A DNA stretch of 64,000 nt. It comes from Litorilituus lipolyticus. Lineage in GTDB: Bacteria; Pseudomonadota; Gammaproteobacteria; Enterobacterales; Alteromonadaceae. The position numbers and the translations under genes were made by a program. The stretch covers positions 124,001 through 188,000 of the forward strand of contig NZ_SAWY01000007.1 in NCBI RefSeq assembly GCF_006439335.1. The letters are read 5' to 3'. The notes beneath the pieces are model-generated. The model did no database searches and was not told the DNA's origin. It saw nothing but the letters and a program-made list of their open reading frames with translations. Shown piece by piece: positions 17,740 through 27,870 of the stretch; position 1 is the stretch's first letter; each line of letters opens with the position of its first letter.

Positions 17740-18990
17740 ATGAAAATCGATAATAAAATGCCACATCATCACAGTTTCGCACAACAAAATAATTCACTTT
17801 CAGTGGCAGGCCTCTCTATTGATGATATTGCCCAGCTCTTAGGGAGTACGCCTTTCTATGTCTACGATAAAAAACAAATCATTGATAGGGTAACGTCATT
17901 AAAAGCACTATTACCTCAACAAGTAAAATTGCACTACGCCATTAAAGCTAACCCTTTGCCAAGCTTGGTACATATGATTTCTCAACATGTTTCAGGCTTT
18001 GATGTTGCATCGAATAAAGAAATGCTTCTGGCCTTGCAAACAAATATTTCTGCAACGGACATTAGCTTTGCTGGCCCAGGAAAAACACCTCAAGATTTGC
18101 GCTCTGCTATTATTGCCAATGTAACGCTACATGTTGAATCTGCATCAGAAATATCTAAGATCGAAACCATAGCAGCTAGCTTGAGAAGAACAGCCAATAT
18201 AGCAATTCGTATAAACCCTAAATTCGAATTAAAAGCCTCTGGCATGAAAATGTCAGGTGGTGCAAAGCCTTTTGGTATTGATGAGGAACAAGTTGAATCA
18301 GTGCTTAAAAATATAAACAAAAACTACATTAAGCTGTGTGGTTTTCATATCTATAGTGGCTCACAAAACCTCAATGCAGATGCCATTATTGAATGTCACC
18401 AACAAACCCTCTCCTTAGCGAATAACTTAATCACATTAGCGTATGAAAATAACCATCAACCACTTGCATATATTAATATTGGTGGTGGCTTAGGCGTACC
18501 TTACTTTAATCATGAGTCACCTTTAGATGTAGAAAAAGTATGTCAACATCTATCTAGCTTATTAGCACAGTACTCAAGTGCATTATCAGGTATTGATATT
18601 GTAATGGAATTAGGCAGATATTTAGTCGCAGAAGCCGGCCTCTACGTGACTAAAGTTATTGATAAAAAAATATCTCGTGGTACACAATACTTGGTTTGTG
18701 ATGGCGGCTTACATCACCACTTGGCTAATTCAGGCAATTTTGGCCAGGTAATTCGAAAGAATTATCCTGTGATGCTTGAGCAATGTAAATCAAGCAAAAC
18801 TGACCAAGAAGAAACTGTTACTGTCGTCGGTCCATTATGTACCCCGTTAGATGTTCTCGCAGACAATGTTACCTTAACCAAAGCTAGCCAAGGTGATTAC
18901 TTTATTGTTTTTCAGTCAGGTGCTTACGGTGCATCAGCAAGCCCCAATAATTTTTTAAGCCAGCCCGCATTACAAGAAATCTTACTTTAA
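17740..18990 (+). CDS. PLP-dependent fold-III decarboxylase (DAP/Orn/Arg decarboxylase type 2)
   Basis: The protein has 416 residues with an alanine-racemase-like barrel. The PLP lysine is Lys69 in HYAIKANP. HIYSGSQN (203-210) and the phosphate-binding GGGLG (248-252) follow. DGGLHHHLA and VGPLCTPLD with the active-site Cys367 complete the signature of the exosortase-A-associated decarboxylase family. It probably decarboxylates an amino acid, free or bound as a thioester, to an amine. It starts 10 nt after the ligase stop, so they are one operon. The alternative in-frame ATG at 17758 lies before the conserved domain. Diaminopimelate decarboxylase (lysA) is less likely given the HIYSGSQN pattern and context. 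Confidence 0.85.
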   Translation: MKIDNKMPHHHSFAQQNNSLSVAGLSIDDIAQLLGSTPFYVYDKKQIIDRVTSLKALLPQQVKLHYAIKANPLPSLVHMISQHVSGFDVASNKEMLLALQTNISATDISFAGPGKTPQDLRSAIIANVTLHVESASEISKIETIAASLRRTANIAIRINPKFELKASGMKMSGGAKPFGIDEEQVESVLKNINKNYIKLCGFHIYSGSQNLNADAIIECHQQTLSLANNLITLAYENNHQPLAYINIGGGLGVPYFNHESPLDVEKVCQHLSSLLAQYSSALSGIDIVMELGRYLVAEAGLYVTKVIDKKISRGTQYLVCDGGLHHHLANSGNFGQVIRKNYPVMLEQCKSSKTDQEETVTVVGPLCTPLDVLADNVTLTKASQGDYFIVFQSGAYGASASPNNFLSQPALQEILL

Positions 18991-19146
18991 CTCGTTTCAC
19001 CACGATTATTTATTAGTCAAAAATACGGCTATCTTCAAGGAAGCAGCTATACTAGTGTTAGTTTACCTAGTCAGTAGTTTTTTACTTTGGTTGTACCGAC
19101 TCTAGGCACAGGACAAACCATTTAAATAATTCTTGATGGAATAAAG

Positions 19147-19965
19147 ATGAATTGGAACAAGCGCTTACTTAAAACTCCAGTTCTTGGTGATATTACCAAG
19201 AAAATTGTGTCTATAAAGGCCAGTAGAGAAGCGCATAGTATTGCCGATCATTTTACCCAATTTCTGCAACCTCAAATTGCTACCAGTGAAGAATTAAGAA
19301 GTGAAGTATTTAAAATTCGGCACAACGTTTATTGCGAGGAGTTGGCTTTTGAAGATATCAGGGAAGATGGTGAAGAGAAAGATGAGTTTGATGAGCAATC
19401 CATATTTTCACTGATAAAGCATAAACCTTCTAATACTTTTACCAGTTGTGTGCGTTTAGTAAAGTCAGGTGGCCCTGACCAGCTGCTTCCTATTGAAAAA
19501 TATTGTATGAGCTCAATTACCAATGCCAATTTAAGCCCGGAACGTTTTAATCGTGCTGAAATAGCCGAAATATCACGTCTAGCGGTAAAGTCTGATTTTA
19601 GACGCCGTCAAGCAGATAAGTTCAAAGGTTCAGGTACTGGTGTTATCAGTGAAACATCCTATTCCGAAACAGAATTACGTTGTTTTCCTTTTATTGCCAT
19701 AGGTCTATACATGGCTGCGGCGACCATGGGCATGAATACAGGTATTCGCCATGTCTATGTAATGATGGAGCCGCGTTTAGCTCGCAGTATGAAATTTATA
19801 GGCATAACCTTCCAGCAATTAGGCGCACCTGTTGAATACCATGGCTTAAGAGCCCCATATTATATTAGCCCTGATATTTTCATGAGTAATTTATCTCCTG
19901 GATTTAAAAGCCTCTATCAAACTATCGAGTTAGATATTTGCCAGCAACTAGAACAACTAGGCTAA
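19147..19965 (+). CDS. LuxI/FeeM-like N-acyltransferase (PEP-CTERM/exosortase-associated acyltransferase family)
   Basis: The protein has 272 residues. The GNAT-like autoinducer-synthase core is visible: FKIRHNVYCEELAFE (55-69), then an acidic DEFDEQS (79-85), SCVRL (100-104), LLPIEKYC and the AEIAEISRLAVKSDFRRR block (137-154). This pattern is that of the PEP-CTERM/exosortase-associated acyltransferases, relatives of acyl-homoserine-lactone synthases and long-chain N-acyl amino acid synthases. It likely transfers an acyl group from acyl-carrier protein to an amine. It follows the decarboxylase by 156 nt and is 51 nt before the FAD oxidase. No LuxR-type receptor is nearby, which argues against a classical quorum signal. 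Confidence 0.82.
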   Translation: MNWNKRLLKTPVLGDITKKIVSIKASREAHSIADHFTQFLQPQIATSEELRSEVFKIRHNVYCEELAFEDIREDGEEKDEFDEQSIFSLIKHKPSNTFTSCVRLVKSGGPDQLLPIEKYCMSSITNANLSPERFNRAEIAEISRLAVKSDFRRRQADKFKGSGTGVISETSYSETELRCFPFIAIGLYMAAATMGMNTGIRHVYVMMEPRLARSMKFIGITFQQLGAPVEYHGLRAPYYISPDIFMSNLSPGFKSLYQTIELDICQQLEQLG

Positions 19966-20016
19966 TCACCCTCACCTATCACATTATTGCAAAAGACATC
20001 ATTATGGAGCTTATAA

Positions 20017-21687
20017 ATGTCAGCAAAGATACTCAGCACAATCGAAGAAACCTTATCAAATTCAACCATTATATCTAGCGACGAATCCATACTAAACATT
20101 TACCTTCAAGGTACCGAGGGGCTTAATCAGCTCGATGGCAAACAACGCAACATTATTGCCGTAGTGAAAGTAGCAAAAGCGACTGAAATACAATTACTGT
20201 TGAACTTAGCAAACCAGTTTTCGCATCAACCATCACTAAAGTTTACTATTTATCCAATAAGTACAGGTAACAATTGGGGTTATGGCACGAGTCAACCAGC
20301 CAGCATTGAAAATAATGTCGTATTATTAGATTTGAGTGCATTAACAAATATTAGCCATTTTGATGAGACATTAGGATTAGTGACCCTTGAACCCGGTGTA
20401 ACTCAACAGCAATTAAGTGATTATCTACGACAAAATAATCATGATTACATGGTACCTGTTACTGGTGCAGGGCCTAATTGCTCAATACTTGCCAATGCGC
20501 TAGAGCGAGGATATGGAATCACTCCATATACTGATCATTTTGGCGCTGTAACGAGTATTCATGGTTATTGGGCTGATGGCAGACCTTTTCATTCAGCTAT
20601 TTGTGAACTTGATCAATCAACAGAGAAGTTTGCTGATAAAACCTTTAAATGGGGCTTAGGACCTTATTTAGATGGTTTATTCACGCAATCTAATTTTGCC
20701 ATTGCCACACAAATGACTATCCGATTGGCTAAATTAAAACCTGCATTTGTCTCATTTTTTATACAAATAGAAGATGATGCTTTACTCGAAGAGGTTGTGC
20801 CATTAATTAGGCAAACCTTACAAGACTATGAAGGTATTGTCGGCTCCATTAATTTATTAGATCAAAGACGATTACTTTCTATGTTTGCCAAAAACCCTCA
20901 CGGTTGTGAGCAGCATAACTTGTCCCTTGAAGAAGTAAAACACCTCGCTAAAAAACAGCAAGCTCCTTGTTGGACAGTCGTCGGTAGTATCTATGGAAGT
21001 AAAGGTGTCGTAAAAGTAGTACAACAAGAAGTTGATAGTATTTTCAAAAAAATGCCATGTAAACGAGTCTATTCAAATAGCCTACAAATCACTTTACCTA
21101 AAAAGCTTATTAGTATAATTCCGCGCTGGCTAGTAAAGCGTATTGCTATACTCTCTATGGCCGCTGAACAGCTTGATTCATTTGATAAAGGTAAAGAAAT
21201 CATGCTAGGTAAGCCGAATACCGTTGCCTTAAAACTCGCCTACTGGCGACATAATCAAGCAGCATCCTTTGATAAAAAGAACTTATCACCCAGCGAAGAT
21301 AATTGTGGATTACTTTGGTATGCTCCATTAATAACCATGAAAGCAAAAAATATGCGTGAGTTTATCAATTTTGTCCGTGAAACCTGCCCCAAATATAATA
21401 TTGAACCGTTCATCACTTTCACAAATTTAAGGCATGACTGTGTTGATAGTACTATTCCAATCGTTTTTGATTTAAACAACCCTCAAGCGGTTAAAGATGC
21501 GCACGCTTGTTTGAAAGAACTGGTCATTGCGGGACTAAAAAAAGGCTTTGTTCCCTATCGACTGAATATAGATCAGCAACAATGGCTGCTTGATAAAGAA
21601 AGTGATTTTTGGCAAACCGTTAATCAATTAAAGGCTGCAATTGACCCTAACGATATTCTTAGTTTAGGGCGCTATAACCCAAGATAA
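20017..21687 (+). CDS. VAO-type FAD-dependent oxidase/dehydrogenase
   Basis: The protein has 556 residues. The FAD-binding PCMH-type fold is marked by STGNNWGYG (82-90), the FAD pyrophosphate segment VTLEPGVTQ (122-130), and a block LERGYGITPYTDHFG (162-176) that closely recalls vanillyl-alcohol oxidase and p-cresol methylhydroxylase. The C-terminal SLGRYNP is also typical. These flavoenzymes oxidise para-alkyl phenols through a quinone-methide intermediate. Whether the flavin is covalently bound cannot be told. It is the last gene of the cluster and ends 12 nt before a terminator. A phenolic amino acid derivative, for example an N-acyl tyrosine, is an attractive but unproven substrate. Confidence 0.82.
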   Translation: MSAKILSTIEETLSNSTIISSDESILNIYLQGTEGLNQLDGKQRNIIAVVKVAKATEIQLLLNLANQFSHQPSLKFTIYPISTGNNWGYGTSQPASIENNVVLLDLSALTNISHFDETLGLVTLEPGVTQQQLSDYLRQNNHDYMVPVTGAGPNCSILANALERGYGITPYTDHFGAVTSIHGYWADGRPFHSAICELDQSTEKFADKTFKWGLGPYLDGLFTQSNFAIATQMTIRLAKLKPAFVSFFIQIEDDALLEEVVPLIRQTLQDYEGIVGSINLLDQRRLLSMFAKNPHGCEQHNLSLEEVKHLAKKQQAPCWTVVGSIYGSKGVVKVVQQEVDSIFKKMPCKRVYSNSLQITLPKKLISIIPRWLVKRIAILSMAAEQLDSFDKGKEIMLGKPNTVALKLAYWRHNQAASFDKKNLSPSEDNCGLLWYAPLITMKAKNMREFINFVRETCPKYNIEPFITFTNLRHDCVDSTIPIVFDLNNPQAVKDAHACLKELVIAGLKKGFVPYRLNIDQQQWLLDKESDFWQTVNQLKAAIDPNDILSLGRYNPR

Positions 21688-21698
21688 ATACAATAAAA

Positions 21699-21721
21699 AA
21701 AAGCTGCCATTGGCAGCTTTT
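21699..21721. terminator. Terminator closing the ligase/oxidase cluster and murA
   Basis: The arms AAAAGCTGCCA (21699-21709) and TGGCAGCTTTT (21711-21721) are perfect inverted repeats, preceded by further A residues. The hairpin lies between the stops of the FAD oxidase (21687, plus) and murA (21733, minus), so it serves both convergent transcripts. Confidence 0.88.
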
Positions 21722-21732
21722 CAAATAATTAA

Positions 21733-22998
<1,266 letters not shown>

Positions 22999-23052
22999 TT
23001 ACTACTTACTTAAAAATAAAAACCGAGGTTAGTATACACAATCAAGGTAAAA

Positions 23053-23316
23053 CTAACTGTTAAATAATTTATCACGTTGCCACTGCTGATTATTAAATGT
23101 TTTCACAGAAACAGCGTGAACTTTTCCTTCTTGGATGATATCGGCTAATGGCGCTAATACAGCCTGTTGACGCTTAACGCGACTTAATGAGTCAAAGATA
23201 TCACTGACAGCAACAATACTACACTGAGAACCGTCAAAACTAACTTTTAACTCATCTAGCTCTAATGCATTTGATATTAATTGCCTTACTAGCGCTTCTA
23301 CTTCATTTGTTTCCAA
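23053..23316 (-). CDS. ibaG: BolA-family protein IbaG
   Basis: This 87-residue BolA/IbaG fold protein has a variable N-terminal helix, the strand FDGSQCSIVAVSDIF, and the C-terminal helix-turn IQEGKVHAVSVKTF. BolA-type proteins bind monothiol glutaredoxins and [2Fe-2S] clusters; ibaG is acid-responsive in E. coli. The position between the mla genes and murA is the classical one for ibaG (yrbA), which separates it from bolA. Confidence 0.92.
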   Translation of the reverse strand: METNEVEALVRQLISNALELDELKVSFDGSQCSIVAVSDIFDSLSRVKRQQAVLAPLADIIQEGKVHAVSVKTFNNQQWQRDKLFNS

Positions 23317-23389
23317 GGTTTTCTCCTAATATTTTTTACTAAACAGAGTATAAGCACTCTACTCGTTTACTCAATAGATTTCTTTGCCA

Positions 23390-23686
23390 TTATTTTATGG
23401 GCAATAATCCCTTAACACCACTAAGTTGTATTAAGTTTTTTAATTTTACAGGTAACTGGGTAAATTGGATCTGACAAGATAAAGCCTGTGCTTGTTCAAG
23501 CAGGTTAAACAACCAAGCAAGTCCTGCGGTATCTACCGCATTTAATGCCGATAAATCAATTAACCTATAATCAGTTGAACAAAGTGACTTCACATCGTTA
23601 ACTGAAATAGTCAGTAATGTGTGGCGGGTAAGTTCACCAGTGAGATATGCTATTTCATCGGTAAAATGTAACTTTATATCACTCAA
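23390..23686 (-). CDS. mlaB: MlaB STAS-domain subunit of the Mla lipid transporter
   Basis: The protein has 98 residues with a single STAS domain. The core IDLSALNAVDTAGLAWLF contains the conserved Asp-Thr/Ser site of anti-sigma-antagonist-like folds. MlaB binds the MlaF ATPase and stabilises or activates the MlaFEDB complex in the inner membrane. It is the last gene of the mlaFEDCB run and begins 3 nt after mlaC. Confidence 0.9.
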   Translation of the reverse strand: MSDIKLHFTDEIAYLTGELTRHTLLTISVNDVKSLCSTDYRLIDLSALNAVDTAGLAWLFNLLEQAQALSCQIQFTQLPVKLKNLIQLSGVKGLLPIK

Positions 23687-23689
23687 CGG

Positions 23690-24442
23690 CTAACCCTTTT
23701 TTAATGCATCAACACTGCTTTTGGCGGCTGTAGATTTATTGCTGTTTTTAAAAACAATATCTCGCTCACTTTTCTTTTTAAGCATTTGGGTCACATAAGG
23801 AAGTCCTTTTTGCCTAATAATGCTGCCAAGTTCAGCTTGCTTCGAATCAAGTAAACTTACCCCTTCAGCGACCATATCGTATGCTGCCCATTTTTGTGTT
23901 TTTTTATTTTTTCTTACTTTAAATGAAACATCAATATTATCTCTACCTGGCATCACCACTATAGTATTCACCGCAACAATTTTCTTACCTGAAAAATCAC
24001 GCGCAGGGGCAAATTCAACTTCTTGATTATCATATAACGTAAAAACCTGCGCATAAGAAGTAACTAAATACTCTTTAAAAACAGGAACAAAAGCACGCCT
24101 TTCTGCATCAGTTGTTTTTTTAAGATGTTTACCTATTACCTTAAAGGCTGAATATTTATAGTTTACATAAGGCATTAACTCCTCACGAACTATGTTTTTT
24201 AAAAGATTTGGGTTAGCTTGTATGGCCTGTTGTTCATCAGCAAAACGTTTAAAAGTAATACCGGCAACTTCCTTAATCATGTGATAAGGATTAGATTGAT
24301 CAGCTAAAAGCTCATTTGCCCAACTAACATTGACGCTAGTAGCAATAACTAGACTTACAGTAAGACGTGAAATCCACTGTGCTAGTTTATTTGTTGCCAT
24401 ACTCGTTGAAAAAAAACTCATAACCTTTCTCTTTTTACTCAT
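23690..24442 (-). CDS. mlaC: MlaC periplasmic phospholipid carrier
   Basis: The protein has 250 residues. A basic leader and a hydrophobic core (about 20-41) end in NVSWANEL, a signal peptidase I site. The mature domain has the Tol-Tol-Ttg2 family pattern: NPYHMIKEVAGITFKRF, REELMPYVNYKYSAFKVIG and QLPYVTQML-like end segments. It shuttles phospholipids between the outer-membrane MlaA complex and MlaFEDB. The start codon overlaps the mlaD stop (TAATG), which fixes this start by coupling, although ATGs a few codons later are possible. Confidence 0.94.
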   Translation of the reverse strand: MSKKRKVMSFFSTSMATNKLAQWISRLTVSLVIATSVNVSWANELLADQSNPYHMIKEVAGITFKRFADEQQAIQANPNLLKNIVREELMPYVNYKYSAFKVIGKHLKKTTDAERRAFVPVFKEYLVTSYAQVFTLYDNQEVEFAPARDFSGKKIVAVNTIVVMPGRDNIDVSFKVRKNKKTQKWAAYDMVAEGVSLLDSKQAELGSIIRQKGLPYVTQMLKKKSERDIVFKNSNKSTAAKSSVDALKKG

Positions 24443-24915
24443 TACTCGTCACCACTTCCTTGGCTAAATAAAAACTGTCCTATTAACTCCTCAAGTACTA
24501 AAGCGGGTTTAGTATCTTCTATATAGTCACCGGGTTGCAACGTATCTAAAGACTCGTCAATAAAGCCAGGTTGCAGGCCAACATATTGCTCTCCTAGCAA
24601 ACCAGAAGTTAAGATAGCCACTGACGTCGCTTCTGAAAAGTTATTATAGTCTGTATAAATTTCTAAAGTGACAATAGGCGTATAATCTTCATCATCAAGA
24701 GAGATATCGCTCACTCGACCCACGACAACCCCACCAACTTTTACTGGTGAGCGTACCTTTAAACCGCCAATATTATCAAACTTTGCAAATAAATTATAAC
24801 TTGCACCACTGCCTGCTATACCAGTATTAGCCACTTTCAGAGACAACACCAATAATGCAGCCAATCCCAATGCAACAAAAAAACCTACCCACAACTCAAC
24901 TTTCTTAGACACCAT
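24442..24915 (-). CDS. mlaD: MlaD MCE-domain lipid-transfer subunit
   Basis: The protein has 157 residues. An N-terminal membrane helix (about 8-28) anchors a single MCE domain (about 38-115) with the conserved VRSPVKVGGVVVGRVSDI region and a SGLLGEQYVGL core. The hexameric ring in the periplasm binds phospholipids between MlaC and the MlaFE membrane part. The C-terminal LEELIGQFLF helix contributes to the hydrophobic channel. It is a little shorter than E. coli MlaD (183). Confidence 0.95.
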   Translation of the reverse strand: MVSKKVELWVGFFVALGLAALLVLSLKVANTGIAGSGASYNLFAKFDNIGGLKVRSPVKVGGVVVGRVSDISLDDEDYTPIVTLEIYTDYNNFSEATSVAILTSGLLGEQYVGLQPGFIDESLDTLQPGDYIEDTKPALVLEELIGQFLFSQGSGDE

Positions 24916-24978
24916 GTCTTCACCAATACTCTTTGAAAATCATCAACTAACATCACTGTTAGTTAACTAAATAGCCAC

Positions 24979-25758
24979 TTACTTTGTAAACATAAGTGCC
25001 GTTAAAATAAAATCTAACCCTAATACTAACAAGGATGACTGTACCACTGTTGCAGTGGTTGCTTTACTTATACCCTCAGACGTCGGTTCACAATCATAGC
25101 CTTTATAAACCGCGATCCAAGTAACAACAAAAGCAAAAACAAGACTTTTAATAATGCCATTCATGATATCTTTATTAAAATCAACTTGATCTTGCATAAC
25201 AGACCAAAAGGTGCCTGAATCAACCCCTAACCAGTCAACCCCAACTAAATGAGCACCAAAAATCCCGACCATAGAAAAAATTGCTGCTAACAAAGGTAAG
25301 CTTATAAATCCAGCCCAAAACCTAGGAGCAATAACTCGTCTTAGCGGATCTACTGCCATCATTTCAAGACTAGATAACTGTTCAGTCGCCTTCATCAAAC
25401 CGATCTCAGCGGTCAGTGCAGAACCTGCTCGTCCCGCAAATAGCAGTGCAGCGACCACGGGACCTAATTCTCTTAATAGTGATAAGGCAACCATTGGTCC
25501 TAAGCTGGCTTCAGCGCCATAACTCACCAAAATAGTATAACCTTGTAAAGCCAAAACCATGCCAATGAATGCACCAGAGACGACAATGATTATCAGTGAC
25601 ATTACCCCGACACTGTACAATTGCTGTAACAATAACGGTAAACCCTTTCTTGGGTTTGGCATATGCATTAAGGCAGAACTTAAGGTTATAACAGCTCTAC
25701 CTAGCCCAGTTATTTGCGCAATAGTAATACGACCGAGCTGCTCAATTTTATTCATCAT
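24979..25758 (-). CDS. mlaE: MlaE permease subunit
   Basis: The protein has 259 residues with about five to six membrane helices of the MlaE family. The conserved cytoplasmic loop [21 protein letters not shown] contains the coupling-helix Glu (quoted here in part), and the C-terminal [17 protein letters not shown] is also diagnostic. It forms the dimeric membrane core of the phospholipid transporter. Its start overlaps the mlaF stop by 4 bp. Confidence 0.95.
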   Translation of the reverse strand: MMNKIEQLGRITIAQITGLGRAVITLSSALMHMPNPRKGLPLLLQQLYSVGVMSLIIIVVSGAFIGMVLALQGYTILVSYGAEASLGPMVALSLLRELGPVVAALLFAGRAGSALTAEIGLMKATEQLSSLEMMAVDPLRRVIAPRFWAGFISLPLLAAIFSMVGIFGAHLVGVDWLGVDSGTFWSVMQDQVDFNKDIMNGIIKSLVFAFVVTWIAVYKGYDCEPTSEGISKATTATVVQSSLLVLGLDFILTALMFTK

Positions 25759-26579
25759 GTTGCGTTATTGCCTTTAACTAATTCGCCTTGATAATCAGAT
25801 GCGGGGAAGTGGAAAGGTACCGGCCCATCAGACTCCCCTTGAACAAACTGCTGTACCAAAGCAGAATTATCAGCAAGAACTTGTTCAGGAGTTCCCTGCC
25901 CGATAACGCGTTGTTCAGCGACGATATAAATGTAGTCTGCGATGCTCATTACTTCAGGAACATCATGAGAAACAACCACAGAAGTCAGTCCTAAAGCATC
26001 ATTTAATGAGCGAATTAAGCGCACAATTACCCCCATCGAAATAGGATCTTGTCCGGCAAAGGGTTCATCATATAAAATTAACTCAGGATCAAGCGCAATT
26101 GCTCGAGCCAAAGCGACGCGTCTTGCCATACCGCCAGAAAGTTCACTAGGTTGAAGGTGCCTTGCCCCTCGAAGCCCAACAGCCTCTAATTTCATTAAGA
26201 CTATTTTCTCAATAATATTTTCTGGTAATTGCGTGTGCTCTCTAATAGGAAATGCGATATTGTCATAGACACTCATGTCAGTAAACAATGCACCGCTTTG
26301 AAATAACATACTCATTCGCTTTCTCGTTTCGTATAAATCATTTCGAGAAAGCTTAGGGATATTTTTATCTTCAAAATAAATATTGCCGCTATCAGGCGTT
26401 AACTGGCCACCGATCAATCTCAATAAAGTTGTTTTACCAATACCACTGGGCCCCATAATGGCAGTCACTTTTCCCTTTGGGATAGACAAGCTAATATCAT
26501 TATAGATAATTCGTTCGCCACGGCTGAATGTGAGGTTTTCAATTTCAACTAAATTGGTTGAAGATAATGAGTTTGTCAT
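25755..26579 (-). CDS. mlaF: MlaF ATP-binding subunit
   Basis: The protein has 274 residues. It is an ABC ATPase with Walker [10 protein letters not shown], signature [14 protein letters not shown], Walker [14 protein letters not shown] and a switch His in VVSHDVPE. The Asp-Pro after GQ is typical of MlaF. It powers retrograde (or bidirectional) phospholipid transport to keep the outer-membrane outer leaflet free of phospholipid. It leads the minus-strand mlaFEDCB-ibaG-murA block and is divergent from yrbG. Confidence 0.95.
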   Translation of the reverse strand: MTNSLSSTNLVEIENLTFSRGERIIYNDISLSIPKGKVTAIMGPSGIGKTTLLRLIGGQLTPDSGNIYFEDKNIPKLSRNDLYETRKRMSMLFQSGALFTDMSVYDNIAFPIREHTQLPENIIEKIVLMKLEAVGLRGARHLQPSELSGGMARRVALARAIALDPELILYDEPFAGQDPISMGVIVRLIRSLNDALGLTSVVVSHDVPEVMSIADYIYIVAEQRVIGQGTPEQVLADNSALVQQFVQGESDGPVPFHFPASDYQGELVKGNNAT

Positions 26580-26834
26580 TTATTAAACATCAATGTTATT
26601 AAAAGGAGCTGGCACGAGCCTAACTGAAGTTGATTTTACCTGAGCAACAAAAATTGTTCATTAGAAATAACGCAAATAACTTAGATTTTATGTAAGAAAA
26701 ATCACCTCATTTGTAAGTAAATGATCATTTTTCCAATCTTATTGTTCAAAAGTAAGGCAAAATAACAATTTTTTACCTGCTTTAGGCATTAATTACTTTT
26801 TTTTTGCGGCGCAACCAGCGACAATTTACCCCTT

Positions 26835-26854
26835 ATACCAATGGTAATTGGTAT
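26835..26854. promoter_or_regulatory. Perfect inverted repeat ahead of yrbG
   Basis: ATACCAAT (26835-26842) and ATTGGTAT (26847-26854) are 8-bp perfect inverted arms around GGTA, 17 nt ahead of the yrbG ATG. In RNA it would form a hairpin close to the ribosome binding site (GGAG at 26862-26865), so it could act on translation or as an operator. The rest of the 292-bp divergent mlaF/yrbG spacer (26580-26871) is AT-rich with no gene seen. Confidence 0.4.
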
Positions 26855-26871
26855 CATCTGTGGAGTTTTGA

Positions 26872-27855
26872 ATGTTACAACAAGTTTTAATTTTAGCGAT
26901 GTCCTTAGTTGCTTTAGTATGGAGTGCAGACAAATTTGTCTTTGGCGCCTCATCCCTTGCAAGAAATTTAGGGATATCGCCAATGATCATTGGCTTAACT
27001 ATTGTCGCAATGGGCTCTTCTGCCCCCGAAATGATGACCGCAGCAACCGCGTCTTTACAAGGTACACCAAACTTAGCTATTGGTAATGCTATCGGTTCTA
27101 ATATAACGAATATAGCTTTAGTGCTTGGTATTACAGCATTAATGCAGCCTTTAACCGTTTCCTCTCAAACGGTTAAGCGTGAAATCCCACTCATTCTCAT
27201 CATTTCAGCCATCGCTTATTTAATTTTATTTGATCAATATTTTAGCTTTAGTGAAGGATTACAACTATTCATTGGTTTTTTTATTTACATCGCTGCCTTA
27301 TTAATAATCACCTTAAAAAGAACCAAAGGAAAAAAAAGTGATGACCCTTTAATTATTGAAGCAGAACAAGATGTGGCTGAGCCTGTTGAATTAAAGTTTT
27401 CTATCATGTGGGTCATCGTCGGCTTAATTATATTACCTACCAGCGCCAGTTATTTAGTCGACTCATCTGTTTATATAGCCAAAGCATTCGGTATTAGTGA
27501 TTTAGTCATAGGTCTAACGATTGTTGCTATTGGCACCAGTTTGCCTGAGCTTGCCGCCAGCATTATGAGTATCATCAAAAAAGAAGATGATTTAGCATTA
27601 GGTAATATTATTGGCTCAAACATCTTCAATATTTTAGCGGTCTTATCCCTTGCCGGTATAATAGCCCCTGGTAATATCGATGCTCTAGCCGCAACACGAG
27701 ATGCTCCATACATGTTGGGTGTGACCTTACTGCTGTTTGTATTATGCTTTAGCCGTAAATTCGGTTACTTTAGAATTACTCGAGCAAAAGGCGCCTTATT
27801 ATTACTTACCTTTGTCGCGTATCAAGTATTACTTTTTAGCCAAATAAACAACTAA
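26872..27855 (+). CDS. yrbG: YrbG-type calcium/sodium:proton antiporter-family protein
   Basis: The protein has 327 residues with about ten membrane helices in two inverted halves. Each half has the CaCA alpha-repeat: MGSSAPEMMTA with IGNAIGSNITNIAL in the first, and IGTSLPELAAS with LGNIIGSNIFNIL in the second. These motifs define the Na+/Ca2+ exchanger superfamily; the physiological substrate of YrbG is not settled. It is the first gene of the yrbG-kdsD-kdsC-lptCAB-rpoN run, as in E. coli. Confidence 0.93.
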   Translation: MLQQVLILAMSLVALVWSADKFVFGASSLARNLGISPMIIGLTIVAMGSSAPEMMTAATASLQGTPNLAIGNAIGSNITNIALVLGITALMQPLTVSSQTVKREIPLILIISAIAYLILFDQYFSFSEGLQLFIGFFIYIAALLIITLKRTKGKKSDDPLIIEAEQDVAEPVELKFSIMWVIVGLIILPTSASYLVDSSVYIAKAFGISDLVIGLTIVAIGTSLPELAASIMSIIKKEDDLALGNIIGSNIFNILAVLSLAGIIAPGNIDALAATRDAPYMLGVTLLLFVLCFSRKFGYFRITRAKGALLLLTFVAYQVLLFSQINN

Positions 27856-27870
27856 TCAAGAAACGCTTTT

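Noticed and set aside
17740..18990. lysA (diaminopimelate decarboxylase)
   Set aside because: Fold and PLP motifs are shared, but the HIYSGSQN and DGGLHHHLA motifs and the tight coupling to an AMP ligase match the exosortase-associated decarboxylase family.
19147..19965. Acyl-homoserine lactone synthase (luxI) call
   Set aside because: The family core is shared, but length, the EISRLAV/FRRR block, the ligase/decarboxylase context and lack of luxR fit the exosortase-associated or N-acyl amino acid acyltransferases better.
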